A stretch of 64,000 bases of DNA from Patiria miniata (lineage: Eukaryota > Echinodermata > Asteroidea > Valvatida > Asterinidae), in NCBI RefSeq assembly GCF_015706575.1, contig NW_024037059.1:26732129-26796128 (forward strand). Direction: 5' to 3'. The position numbers and the translations under genes were made by a program. Below the pieces are notes generated by a model, which did not search any database, was not told where the DNA came from, and worked only from the letters and a program-made list of their open reading frames with translations. This document shows positions 30,001-38,998 of this stretch, in pieces. Position 1 is the stretch's first letter. Each line of letters opens with the position of its first letter.

Positions 30001-31609
30001 AAAAGAATTGCTAACTTACTTGGAAAAGAGTTTGCCGCATGATTCCGAAGAAAGTCATACAAAATGTTTTCAAAATGGCTGGCGGATGATTCAACAACTG
30101 TTTCATGAACAAACAAAACGACACACAAACAGCCGTTGTAAACGCTATTATCCTTGTCCAAGATGTTTAGATTATTTTAAACGTTGCGTAGCTACGCCAA
30201 GTTTCATGAAATCGATCATTGCGTAGCTGCTCAATAAATTTGTTGCGTTAAGTCCTACGCATGGCGTAAGTAACGCATTGTTTCGTGAAATGGGTTGCTA
30301 AAATATTAATTTTTGATCAGTTTATTATTTCATTTGATCAGTTCCAATGTCTCTTCCAGTGGTCTCTGATTAAAAATTGTTATTTATTATTTTTCTCTTG
30401 GCCATAGATGGGTGGGGATCTTGTTGTTGATCGCCATGGCAACACAGCCTTCATACACTGCAGTAAAACACCTCCTGATAGGCCAGCTGTGGATGACTTA
30501 ATCAAAGTCTTAAAGGTATGGAAGTATTGAAAAATGTACTTGTGATTGGTCGCTAAGAAACTGTTCACATGAAATTTAGAAGGAAGCAAATTCATGTAAA
30601 TAGTGAAAATGGAAAAGTGCTGTTGTTGATATTATGAACCAGCCTTTACAGAAATTAAAATATTTTATTCAAATAATTGATAACCGGTTGAAAAAATGAG
30701 GTCACATTTCATGGCGTAGGTAAGCACAGAAATTTGCTTAGCACAAAAAAAATGCTAATGGCAAAATACTTAGGCTACCAGCCAACATATGTGATATACA
30801 TGTATATATGTTTGCTGACTGGTACTCTGCTAAGTTTTTGTAAGCACATAAGTTTGCTAAGCAGGCCTTTCTCCATGAAATTGATAGCCCTTGTCTTTTA
30901 ACCCATTAACACTTGTACTACATTGTATAGATCTCTCTCATAGGATGCCATCTGCAATTAAAACTGCATGTTCAACGCCATCACGTTTGTGCGCACGCAG
31001 TGTGCAACATAATCTTAACATACATGTACGCGCGTGTTGCTCGAAATTTCTTCGAAATACGGCAGAGTTATGAAAATTTGATGCCCAAAATGTCGATGCA
31101 CGAGACAATCTGTAGGAACTTTGAGTCATTTGAGAGAGACCTGTTACATTGTGTTTATTCATTGAAAAATCAATAAAACCATAGAGTGCTTGAGCTGTTT
31201 CGGGCGCTACAGTGGGTAATAAGCAGGGTGGTTTCAGGCACCACAGTGACTAAAAGGTTAACGACATTCAGAAATCCTTTCTTCTATCCAGTGGAGATGA
31301 AGATTAGTAGCCTTGATATTTTCCTTTTATTTCCATTTACTCATTCATGATATCCTGTTGCAGGACTTGGGTAGGATTGTCCTTAGTTTTCCTTTTTAAC
31401 AACTATTTTCTTTATATAAAGCAGAACAAATTTCTCCAGTACATGCACTAACATGTACAAGGAGGGCTTGAATAAAATTCCTGAGTCATTTGATGAGTAA
31501 GTAAAAGACTTTTCCCATTGCCAACCAGGACCTCCGGAAAGACGAAGAGAAGTCGGCCAGGCAAGATTTCGAAGATGATGGTCCTCCAAGGAAGATTTTC
31601 AAGAGCTAA
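22623..31609 (+). CDS. SELENOL: Selenoprotein L (peroxiredoxin-like, U-x-x-U redox motif)
   Basis: Eight exons, 22623-22740, 24201-24279, 25135-25234, 26296-26420, 27912-28146, 29306-29443, 30408-30515 and 31529-31609, keep phase throughout and give 327 residues. Residues about 142-301 form a thioredoxin-like domain of the peroxiredoxin-like 2 group: GHVIVVLLRHFA, then U164-L-P-U167-RDH where homologues have C-x-x-C, then HILVVSFGSREGALQWL, GCPFDMVVDEDRKVYSAMGL and a late GGDLVVDRHGN strand. The two TGA codons at the redox Cys positions match selenoprotein L, whose two Sec residues form a diselenide. Residues 1-140 are a mostly helical, charged extension. The tail is RKIFKS. Its physiological substrate is unknown. 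Start choice is uncertain: in-frame ATGs at 22533 and 22332 exist upstream. Read without Sec insertion, translation would stop after residue 163. Confidence 0.92.
22848..23858. mobile_element. 1-kb non-autonomous DNA transposon with subterminal palindromes (SELENOL intron 1)
   Basis: Near-perfect inverted ends GACTCTGTTGTGCCCATTC and GAATGGGCACAACAGGGTC are each followed by several copies of the palindrome CATTCTTAAGAATG (four to five on the left, three on the right). Such subterminal arrays are typical transposase-binding sites. The interior has two C-runs near 23472 and 23550 and no transposase frame. Confidence 0.8.
24604..24830 (-). mobile_element. tRNA-derived SINE, family S1 (SELENOL intron 2)
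   Basis: On the minus strand a tRNA-like head has box B GGGTTCGAGTCCCA and an anticodon-arm segment with GCGCTAGAAAGCAG, followed by a body containing ACTGAGTATACAGTG and CGTCGGTGAAGGGC. The same unit is at 27555-27722 (+), 37256-37668 (-, double) and 41435-41565 (-). The anticodon stem is slipped, so it is a repeat, not a working tRNA. Confidence 0.75.
25332..25632. mobile_element. Foldback element carrying a tRNA-Leu-like segment (SELENOL intron 3)
   Basis: Ends GTTGTAGTCGAGTCCATCAC and TGTGACAGACACGACTATAAC pair as imperfect inverted repeats. Inside, on the minus strand, 25500-25590 reads as a tRNA-like unit: box A TGGCCTAGCGGTTAAGAG, a variable arm, and box B GGGTTCGAGCCC. It resembles tRNA-Leu but the anticodon loop reads CAT, so a SINE head is more likely than a gene. 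Confidence 0.65.
25694..26204. mobile_element. MITE family B, copy 1 (SELENOL intron 3)
   Basis: Ends AAAGCTACAGTCCATCATGT and AATGATGGACTCTAGCTTTA form terminal inverted repeats. A diverged copy in the opposite orientation lies at 47505-48065 in RNF8 intron 2. The insertion ends about 90 bases before the exon 4 splice acceptor. Confidence 0.7.
26716..27085 (+). mobile_element. tRNA-derived SINE, family S2, with (ATT)n tail (SELENOL intron 4)
   Basis: The 5' end is tRNA-like: box A TGGCTTGTGCGTAAAGCG, a CGCCTCTCACCAAGGTGA anticodon arm and box B GTTTCGAATCC. A body rich in TGGTTCTCTCCAGTG and CGGTTTTCCTCC follows, ending in about ten ATT units. This is the standard architecture of a Pol III SINE. 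Confidence 0.8.
27503..27722 (+). mobile_element. tRNA-derived SINE, family S1, with hairpin (SELENOL intron 4)
   Basis: A perfect 15-bp hairpin (AGCGGGTACCGCATA and its complement) at 27503-27535 precedes a tRNA-like head at 27576-27648. The acceptor stem (AGCTCGG with CCGAGTG) and T arm (GGGTTCGAGTCCC) fold well, but the anticodon loop is eight bases and a Ser-type long variable arm is missing. The body ends in CGTCGGTGAAGGGCAAAACC. Confidence 0.75.
27979..27990 (+). other. SELENOL: Two selenocysteine codons (TGA-CTA-CCG-TGA)
   Basis: In exon 5 the frame reads CAC TTT GCC TGA CTA CCG TGA CGC GAC CAC, that is H-F-A-U-L-P-U-R-D-H. Open frame continues without any other stop from 22623 to 31607. 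The exon is in phase with its neighbours only in this frame, and the sequence on both sides of the TGAs is conserved thioredoxin-fold sequence, so these are recoded codons rather than a pseudogene lesion. Confidence 0.92.
28266..28384. mobile_element. Small MITE (SELENOL intron 5)
   Basis: Inverted ends AAGGCCCCTTCAATGG and CCATTGAAGGGGGCCTT enclose about 85 bases. Confidence 0.7.
28907..29277. mobile_element. MITE next to the exon 6 acceptor (SELENOL intron 5)
   Basis: Ends TAAGGCC-An-GTCTCCGGTTTCTGGTATG and its complement CATACCAGAAACCGGAGA-Tn-GGCCTTA are about 33 bp. The right end lies 28 bases before exon 6 starts at 29306, so the element supplies the sequence where the branch point should be. 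Confidence 0.8.
29706..30299. mobile_element. Foldback element, ATTTCATG-terminated family, copy 1 (SELENOL intron 6)
   Basis: Ends AGCCAATTTCATGAAAC and GTTTCGTGAAATGGGTTGCT are inverted. The interior is unlike other members. Related ends occur at 30700-30890, 36463-37113 and 41946-42165. Confidence 0.7.
30700..30890. mobile_element. Foldback element, ATTTCATG-terminated family, copy 2 (SELENOL intron 7)
   Basis: A palindrome with CACATTTCATGG on the left and CCATGAAATTGATAGCCC on the right. The interior pairs through AAATTTGCTTAGCA and TAAGTTTGCTAAGCA. Confidence 0.65.
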
Positions 31610-31703
31610 AGTGAATTTAGAGAACGGTTAGTCAAGATCGAAAGTAGAGCTTGGGAGGGTAGGGAAAGGGAAGTCACGAAATGAGCCTGTGGAGAAATAT
31701 GTT

Positions 31704-32369
31704 TTATCAAGGGAATAAATGTGTGTTCGGGAGGTGTTATAACACTCTGTTTAAGACCGGTTTGAGTCTGGATGGGCGATAATTACCCGGTTTGAGTATG
31801 GATGGGCGATAATTACCGAGGCGAAGCCGAGGGTAATTATCGCCCATCCAGACTCAAACCGGTCTTAAACAGAGTGTTTAATACCGACCGAACACACATT
31901 TATTTCCATTCATAAATACCTTTTCGGTAAAAAAGTCAAAACAAGTCAAAAACTAGACATTGCTAACTATTTTGCTCAACAATTTTACTTCATGTTGTAT
32001 CAAACACCCCTCTGACTATAACTATATGGAATGTCCCTCTACAATTCCTTACCTGATAAGGAGATTGACGCGCGTGTCGCGCGTACTGCCCGACGTCGCG
32101 CAGAATGCACCTGGGGCGTTGCGTTGTGAATTTAGGACTATAAAATACTGACTCACTGGTAGTATTGCGCATGCCTACGCGAGTATTATGAACGCTCAAC
32201 CAATAAAACGGTAAGAGGCACTGGATTTTTAGGAGTCCAAATTTCATGTGACACTGGAAAAGTGTTTAAGACCAGCTATAGCCATGTCTTTATCATCCGT
32301 TTAAGACCGGCCACGTGACGGGCTCTCGACCAATAGGAATAGGTAAACTGTCTTAGGTATTTATGAATT
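31704..32369. mobile_element. Composite palindromic transposon in SELENOL 3' UTR
   Basis: 31710-31906 is a near-perfect palindrome of about 95-base arms (GGGAATAAATGTGTGTTCGG, ACTCTGTTTAAGACCGG, GATGGGCGATAATTACC). It adjoins a second element, 31909-32369, ending ATTCATAAATACC and GGTATTTATGAAT. The same pair, inverted, is at 49627-50180 in RNF8 intron 1. It carries AATAAA at 31714-31719 and 32202-32207 on the SELENOL strand, both upstream of the SECIS. Confidence 0.8.
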
Positions 32370-32587
32370 TTATATATTTGAGACGAGCCAAGCCATACTT
32401 CAATTAAATTATTGTTTGACCCATTAGCACTAGTACAGTATTGTATTACATTGTATTTATTTCCGATGAAACAGTACAGTGTTTGGGTTAGTATATGGAG
32501 TAACAGCCATGGGGATTTGGAGCGGTAGAGGGACAAGTGGGCTAATGACTTATATTTGGGTTATTATTGCTTGGTACATGTTGCCAT

Positions 32588-32662
32588 GAAAACTGTGCGT
32601 ATGACGGCCACAAGCCCAAACCATTTTACTGGCGGCTTGTGCCTGATGTAGAGACAGTTTTC
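32588..32662 (+). promoter_or_regulatory. SELENOL: SECIS element (form 2) for SELENOL
   Basis: Helix I pairs GAAAACTGT (32588-32596) with ACAGTTTTC (32654-32662), nine perfect pairs. The non-Watson-Crick quartet is ATGA (32601-32604) opposite TGAT (32644-32647). Helix II pairs GGCCACAAGCC (32606-32616) with GGCTTGTG-CC (32634-32643) with one bulge. The unpaired AAA follows at 32618-32620, 13 bases after ATGA, and a three-pair mini-stem CCA/TGG closes the apical loop, as in form 2 SECIS. It is on the gene strand, 979 bases after the stop. No other SECIS-like fold was found between the stop and this site. Confidence 0.9.
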
Positions 32663-32725
32663 AAACTGAACAAGTAACAACTCAGTTGGTTCATATTGGG
32701 CTTTGACATTCACTGACATTTTATT

Positions 32726-32731
32726 TATAAA
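32726..32731 (+). terminator. SELENOL: Possible polyadenylation signal variant after the SECIS
   Basis: TATAAA lies 64 bases downstream of the SECIS. No canonical AATAAA was seen in the next 250 bases, so this variant is the best local candidate for the end of the full-length selenoprotein mRNA. Weak evidence. Confidence 0.3.
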
Positions 32732-32749
32732 AGGCCAATTGGGAAGAGA

Positions 32750-32989
32750 AGAAAACAAAAAGTTTTCTGAGACGGGACTTGAACTTACAACCTCTAGTTT
32801 ACTGGAGATGTCTTCTTATGCAATGTTACATGTATATGTGCTTTATATCAGCTGTAAATTATGCCCAACACTGTGAATGCACAGGCTGTATTTTTTGGGC
32901 CTACATGTACATGTATTTATGAAGCTTTCAATACAGGGTGTCAAAAAAAAAAGGTAATCCTTCTTCAAAGGGTTATTATGGCCAGACTG
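32750..32989. other. Short intergenic stretch with SINE remnant
   Basis: GAGACGGGACTTGAACTTAC at about 32770 resembles the T-arm end of a degraded tRNA-derived SINE on the minus strand. Nothing else was recognised. Confidence 0.4.
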
Positions 32990-33603
32990 TATGTTTACCA
33001 GCAAAAAGCATGGTATCATCTTAAAGCCGAAGCTTTGTGCTTTTTAGTGATACCTTGGGTTACATTCCAGGGTCATGCATTATGGAGCACCATTGTCTTG
33101 AAGTTGTGGTGCAAAAATGCAGTTGGTTCACTTTCCTGCTGAACAAAATCAACACAGATTTCATGCTTTTTATTCATGGATTTTATTCACGAATCATGAG
33201 TAAAACACTGGAAAGATTCCCATATCTAGCCATCAGTAATTTTTCACAGAAAGTGATAATATGTCCTAAAAAGTCAAAATTAGCAGGGACAAATTTTGAA
33301 CTTTTACGTAGAAAACACGAATTTTCAGACCAGTCCCATAGGGTTTGTGCACAGGGTGACAAGTGATGGCCAGATATGGGAATCTTTCCAAAACACTTAA
33401 CAGCAGAAGTCTTGGAATGCTGTGTAGCCTGCAAACTTCTGGTTTCATGCAATTTCTTGACCACAAAGACACACTGTCTGAAGGCCAGAATGAAAGTGAA
33501 CCAACTGCATTTTTGCACCACAACTTCAAGACAATGGTGCTCCATGATGCCTGACCCTGGAATGAACCCAAGGTATCATTGAAAAGCACAAAGCTTCGGC
33601 TTT
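32990..33603. mobile_element. Foldback element with about 115-bp inverted ends
   Basis: 33022-33137 (starting TTAAAGCCGAAGCTTTGTGC) is closely repeated in inverse orientation at about 33485-33605. A second inner pair (GGAAAGATTCCCATATCTAG) repeats the pattern. Open frames on both strands are mirror images of the arms. Confidence 0.8.
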
Positions 33604-34045
33604 AACCCTAAAAGGGCCGGGTTATTTTGACCAGCTCACAGCAGAGGGGGGGGGGGGGGTGTGATTCTGCACATCGTTTCCCCCCCCCCCCAGATCTCGG
33701 CCATCGAGTGACGAAAAATTGTGAAACTCGGTACATGCATAGAACAAATATAAACATACCCAAGAAATTTCATGACTATAGGTCAAAGGGTTTTGGAATT
33801 ATGGCAAATTAATTATTCATATGCACCAATGGTAATTCTGCTTTGTGTACACTACGTTTAAGGGGAAATTAAGTTTTCACAGCGCATAGCGGCAGAAAAA
33901 CTTTTGCTGCGCGACAACCCGCGGTCCGAACTTAATGTATTTGGTATCAAAAGATGTGCAAGACTCGAGGCTAAAAAGTCAGGACAGCTCGGGTCGCAAA
34001 AAAAAAAAAAAAAAGTTGAAGGGGCGGATTCCACCATTCCACTAA
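33603..34045. mobile_element. TTAA-type (piggyBac-like) MITE, degraded copy
   Basis: Starts TTTAACCCTAAAAGGGCCGGG and shares several interior blocks (AAATTAATTATTCATATG, GCTAAAAAGTCA, GCTCGGGTCGC) with the better preserved element at 59990-60277. Two G/C homopolymer runs lie near 33647 and 33680. The right end is unclear. Confidence 0.65.
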
Positions 34046-35233
34046 AATTGACAATTTTCTAAACATAAATCTGCAAAGCTTTTCAAAGTTCATCAAAGGT
34101 TACGGTACCTTTACATTTTTTCTTGTATTTCATGTATTGAAGTTCACTTTAAAAGATATTGCCCTCAATGCAAGAGCAACACTGCAGATTTGTATTTTGA
34201 TTTTCACAGAGGAACAAGAGTAAATTTTCAGCTGATAAAATGTAATGTTTGCCAGTTGAAGATTGCTCAGTGTTTTTCTTATTTGTAAAAGGTATTTAGT
34301 ATACCTACATGTACTTGTTGAAAAACACCTCCATATTTTCATATAGCCTTTAAGAGGAACTGTTACAAGCACTTTGAAAATAAATATCTTCATCATGTAA
34401 CAAATTTGTTTCCTGCAAATTTCTTCATAATGAAAATGGATGGCACCTCAAATAGGCCTGAATTAGTGTAAACATGTTGTACTTGTTAGTAAGCAATTAC
34501 TACTAATAACAGTTTGAGTCGCACAAATTTAAGATGGTTTATTCAATATGAAACTGTACAAAGCTGGATGATACCTGGCCAAGGGTATACATGTAGCATG
34601 GATTTTATCATAATTCACTGCATAACTACATGTACATATGCCCAGCACTAGCACTACTTAATACAAGGAATCAACTGAATTTCTTCGACCCCCCTCCCAT
34701 ACATGTACTCTCACCAAACCTGTCGGTAAATAACACAGCTTGTTAGCTAACAAAGCTACCCATTACACTACCCAGAATGTCTTGTGTGAATGATAACAAC
34801 TTGGACACCACTTTACCCTTTTTTGTTTAAATTTGTTTTAGTCAAAACAACATTTTCAGAACCACAAAACAGACTGAATACATATCACATTCAGCAATCT
34901 TATTTCCATTTAAAATAAAATGCAAAGTACCAGTATACATTACTTCTAATTTCTTTTCAAAATTATATTGGAAACTTTCACGCTGTCAATTTATAGTTCA
35001 TAAAATATAAGCAACAAGCATGGAGCAACTTGAAAGAAAGGCACAATGTCTACACCTTCATAATGCATGCAGGCTGAAGTTGCAACTTCACCATTTAGAA
35101 AAAGAAAGGAAATTGCTCAGTATATGAATACACGAATCATGCATCAGTCCAAAATGTTAACATCTGGACGGATGGAATGCATAAATACAGCATTTGCTCA
35201 ATTGTTAAATCTACATGCACATTTGTATATAGT
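34046..35233. other. AT-rich intergenic sequence, nothing recognised
   Basis: No coding exon, RNA gene or terminal-repeat element could be supported here on either strand. Confidence 0.5.
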
Positions 35234-35842
35234 CGTGTTCCCTAACGTGGCGCACTTCGAAGCTTACCCAACTTTCCTTGTGTAGTGTTGCCAAACCTCT
35301 TTGTTAACAAACCTCAAATTCATGCAGTAAAATACTAGTACTTTACCTTATTAATGCTTGCTATTTAGCCTCTGTGAAAAATTTCGGTTTCATAAAATTT
35401 AATCCGAAATTCAAAGACGGTGGCGTCCGAAAATTGGGCACAAATTGGCGGAGTGTTCCCTAACGTGGCGCACTTAAATAAATCTGGGAAAATTCCAAAT
35501 TAACAGTTAAGAATTTCTGTAAACTTGATGAATTCTGATAAATAATTATTATCTCTAGTTACATACCCAGCCAGATGTTTGTCAGAATTTTTTTTTTCAT
35601 ATTTTTCGGGGCATTTTCGAAGGGTTCACTTTGCACTTCTAATTTCCTTCTAATTTTGTAAAAAAATTTCCTTCTAATTTTGTAACGGGTAAATAAACTC
35701 GCGATTTATGAACGGGAGTGTTAAGAACTTGATGAAATTTCACTTTCTGTGAAATTTCAGTTAAAACTTTTGCTCTAGCTAGGCACTACAGGCGAAAAAT
35801 CAAAGTGCGCCACGTTGGGGGCCGCGCCACGTTAGGGTACAT
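35234..35842. mobile_element. MITE with CCCTAACGTGGCGCACTT ends
   Basis: The left end GTTCCCTAACGTGGCGCACTT is repeated directly near 35454. The right end has AAGTGCGCCACGTT-type and GCGCCACGTTAGGGTAC inverted copies. No open frame of interest. Confidence 0.7.
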
Positions 35843-36129
35843 CAACAATACATGAAGTGATTGGTAACAAATAATTTAGTACATAACTCACCTGCTGAAT
35901 TTGAAAGTTACATTCACTCCTTTTTTGTAACGTGTAATCGTTGCGTCTGGTATGCTGTCATTTTCAAGAAAAGAGGAACTTTCTATCATTTTCCAATGAT
36001 GGTTCGACCAACCATCGTTGGAAAAAAAAAATTGTTTTTTCAAATACTACCGCCATTTGACTGAAGTAAGTTGGTCGGCATTTTGCTTGCAGTCCCTAAC
36101 ATAACCTTGAATGGGCATTTATAAGCCAG

Positions 36130-36365
36130 CTAGTCTGGTTCCCTGACCTGACAATTGTCTGACATCTATAAATTGTCCAGTTTTGTCTGAAGCGTAGGGA
36201 CAGGGAACCAGACTACAAGAACGACTTTTTTTTCCGGCATTCCTGAACACAGAACTTTCAAAGCAGGTCAGTGGAACGGTATTTGCTATAAAATACATGT
36301 ACTTGCCCCCAAATCTGCCCATTTCTGAAAATAACAGCAAAAGCAAATGTTGTATATATTACCTT
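36130..36365. repeat. Hairpin plus dispersed repeat, copy 2 of 3
   Basis: AGTCTGGTTCCCTGACC and CAGGGAACCAGACTAC form a hairpin at 36130-36216. The following sequence matches 19196-19380 and 38155-38300, and the 38065-38300 copy has the same hairpin-plus-repeat order, so the hairpin and body moved or were duplicated together. Confidence 0.6.
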
Positions 36366-36462
36366 TAATTGTAGACTGGTACACATGCAAACGTGTGCAG
36401 TAAATTTGCCTTTTGTCATGTTTGTGCAAGACTGCATCGATTACCGTGGAAGTATGAATTCA

Positions 36463-37113
36463 GCACCCGATTTCACGAAGCGCTGCGACGCGTCGCAACT
36501 CGAGTTACGACGTGCAACACGTCGCAACTCGCGACGCGTCGTATAATCCATTTCATGAAAGTGGCGATGTGTTGAACGCGTCGTAAGTTCCTTGACAAGG
36601 GCTTATAACACGTCGCAAGGTACGATGTGTCTAGTGGTCGTCGCAAAATAAGAAGAGTCCGTTTTTAGCCAGTTTTGTGCCATAAACATCACATAAACGA
36701 GATTATAATACCGAGGCAATGTGTGTAAAGTTGTAAATAGAAAATTCATTGAATAATTATGAATCAGCCTGGAATATTGCAGTTGAATTTTCAAAGTAGC
36801 TACACAGTCCACTGAGAGCTCGTTTTCCTTTAAAATTGCATCGCACGGCCGCCATTTTGTCCTACGTTTTAACAAATTTCGAGCGGAGATCCGACGACTC
36901 TTTGTTGAATACCAGACGACTATTTACTGTATGCTGACTTAATACATATAACAGTCACCGAATTGTGCTATTAATACACATACGACGCGTCGCACTTACG
37001 ACGTGTTTTGTGAAATGGATCTTAGGACGCGTCGCAGCTGCGTCGTAGGGATACGATGCGTCGCAGCGCTGCGATGCATCGTAAGTTACGATGAGTTTCG
37101 TGAAATCGGGTGC
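36463..37113. mobile_element. CpG-rich foldback element, ATTTCATG-related family
   Basis: Ends GCACCCGATTTCACGAA and TTCGTGAAATCGGGTGC are perfect inverted repeats. Subterminal blocks are tandem variants of CGACGCGTCGCA on both sides, so much of each arm is self-complementary. The middle 300 bases are AT-rich. Confidence 0.8.
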
Positions 37114-37125
37114 AGATCAGTGTTG

Positions 37126-37770
37126 TAGTCCAGGTACTTGTGATGGATCCTAAGAACATTACAACTTTGGTTTCAAGTTTGGTCACCAGTCAAATCACAA
37201 ATGGGCACTAGCAACATTAGCATAACAATGGAATGTCCTTGTCACGGTTTATGTGTCAAATTAGGTTTTGCCCTTCACCGACGTTTTTTAAACACTGTAT
37301 ACTCAGTGTGTTACCTCCCGAGTGAAAGTTGGAAAAAATCGCTCGGGTGGGACTCGAACCCACGACCTCCTGCTTTCTAGTGCAGATGTCTTACCACTCG
37401 ACTACCGAGCTAACGGGATCGGTTGGCCGGTTAGAATCTGATGTACATAGCAGCGGGTACCACATAAACTATTATAAGATGGAATTTTGCGTCGGGGTGA
37501 TATAAATCAAATTAGGTTTTGCCCTTCACCGACGTTTTTTTAAAAAACTGTATACTCGGTGTGTTACCTCCCGAGTGAAAGTTGGAAAAAATCACTCTGG
37601 TGGGACTCGAACCCACGACCTCCTGCTTTCTAGTGCAGATGTCTTACCACTCTTTGACAGACACTTACCACGGTTTATGTGAATAGCTTGTGACTTGACT
37701 TATGACGGGATGACTTGTGATGATTTGTGATTCATCACAAGTACCTCAACTTCAACACTGATTTAGACTA
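37126..37770. mobile_element. Foldback element interrupted by nested SINEs
   Basis: Outer arms GTTGTAGTCCAGGTACTTGTG and CACAAGTACCTCAACTTCAACAC belong to the family at 20678 and 25332. Its centre is split by a SINE insertion at 37256-37668. Confidence 0.75.
37256..37668 (-). mobile_element. Two tandem S1 SINE units with 13-bp target-site duplication
   Basis: CACGGTTTATGTG at 37243-37255 is repeated exactly at 37669-37681. Between them are two S1 units on the minus strand: TAGGTTTTGCCCTTCACCGACG and box-B complement GGGACTCGAACCCACGAC occur twice. The exact duplication shows insertion by target-primed retrotransposition. Confidence 0.85.
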
Positions 37771-38064
37771 GAATTACATTTGGAAACACGAAATAATTGT
37801 TAACCTTTTTAAAGGGAAGTTACAACATTTGCAAACATCAAGACGAAATGATCAAATTATCACGAAATACCTCACTGGATTGTTGGGGAATGAAAGTCTA
37901 AAGCATCCTGTAAAATCGTGGCTCCTGATGTGCTGACATTTTCAAGAAAAATTGTATTTTTCCAACACTGGCTTTTAAAAAAAAACTGATCCTACTTTTT
38001 CATATTTAGTTATTCCCAAGTTATATGCAATTGATTACACACCTGTGAAGGGGTACAAGCCTGC

Positions 38065-38300
38065 TAGACTGATTCTCTGACTTTACAATTCCCCAAAGTC
38101 TATAAATTGCTCACTTTCATCTTAAGTGGGGTCAGGGGACCAGACTACAAGATCACGATTAGTTTTCTTGGTTTTTCCAACAAAAAAACTTGAATCAAGT
38201 CAGTTTAACAATATTTGCTATAACATACTAATCCTGCAAAGCCATTTATTTCTGAAAATTGCAGCAAAAGCAAATGTTGTACATTCCCTTCAAACAATAA
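38065..38300. repeat. Dispersed repeat, copy 3 of 3
   Basis: A degraded hairpin (CTAGACTGATTCTCTGAC and GGTCAGGGGACCAGACTAC) is followed by sequence matching 36225-36365, including AGCAAAAGCAAATGTTGTA. Confidence 0.6.
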
Positions 38301-38957
38301 ACTAAGTATGAAAACCCTTTCTGGAAAAATCTTTCAAATTTTTTTTGTAGGAACATCGATGTTTCATCGGAGGACCTTTGACCATTGTACATGTAGGACA
38401 ACGAATTTCAACTTTGACGAAAATGAGACTTGTGTCACTGACGTGATACAAAAAGCTTGTCACCAAATGCATCAAAAGCCTTTATAGAATTGAGTTTGGC
38501 AAACAATTTTACAAACTCAGATATTCACTTCAATGTACGCACTATACATGTACATGTGCATTCACTCCATGCTTATGGCATGATCAACCGGCTTTCCGAA
38601 TACCTTTTTTCAATTCAACAAGCGCAGGCTCACACAAATTCCGATCGGCAGCCAGTTTAGGCTAGCTTGTTAAACTTGATCAGCGCAATATTCTATCAAG
38701 TCCAAATTACAACAATCAACTACTTAATTGTTCGAAAAATACACAGCCCTAGGGTATGTACAGCTGAAATTAATTTCCTTGTGGAAATAGTGTGTTTGTG
38801 TGGACCTTGGGTACACAGCGGCAGCGTGTGTGTGTCGTATACCTCGCTCCGTCACTGTCGACGTCGTACTTGAGCACCAGTCCATACACACCTTGTGGCA
38901 TCTGGGGCATTATAGGGTGGCGATTACCTACTACGTCCCATTGTGTCTTCTGATTCT

Positions 38958-38998
38958 TCATCTATACGGGCACTGCCGCACCCAATGATCTGATTCTC
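38958..38998 (-). CDS. RNF8: RNF8 exon 8: second half of zinc knuckle and stop
   Basis: After the acceptor TTCTATAG, 41 bases encode G-ESDHWVRQCPYR and a TGA stop. With exon 7 this makes C-F-N-C-G-E-S-D-H-W-V-R-Q-C, a canonical C-x2-C-x4-H-x4-C zinc knuckle. The exon is far too short for ORF-based detection. That the split motif restores exact knuckle spacing is the main support for the splice. Confidence 0.82.

Noticed and set aside
31675..31740. SECIS candidate around the ATGA at 31681, close to the stop
   Set aside because: No complementary helix II or GA partner could be formed.
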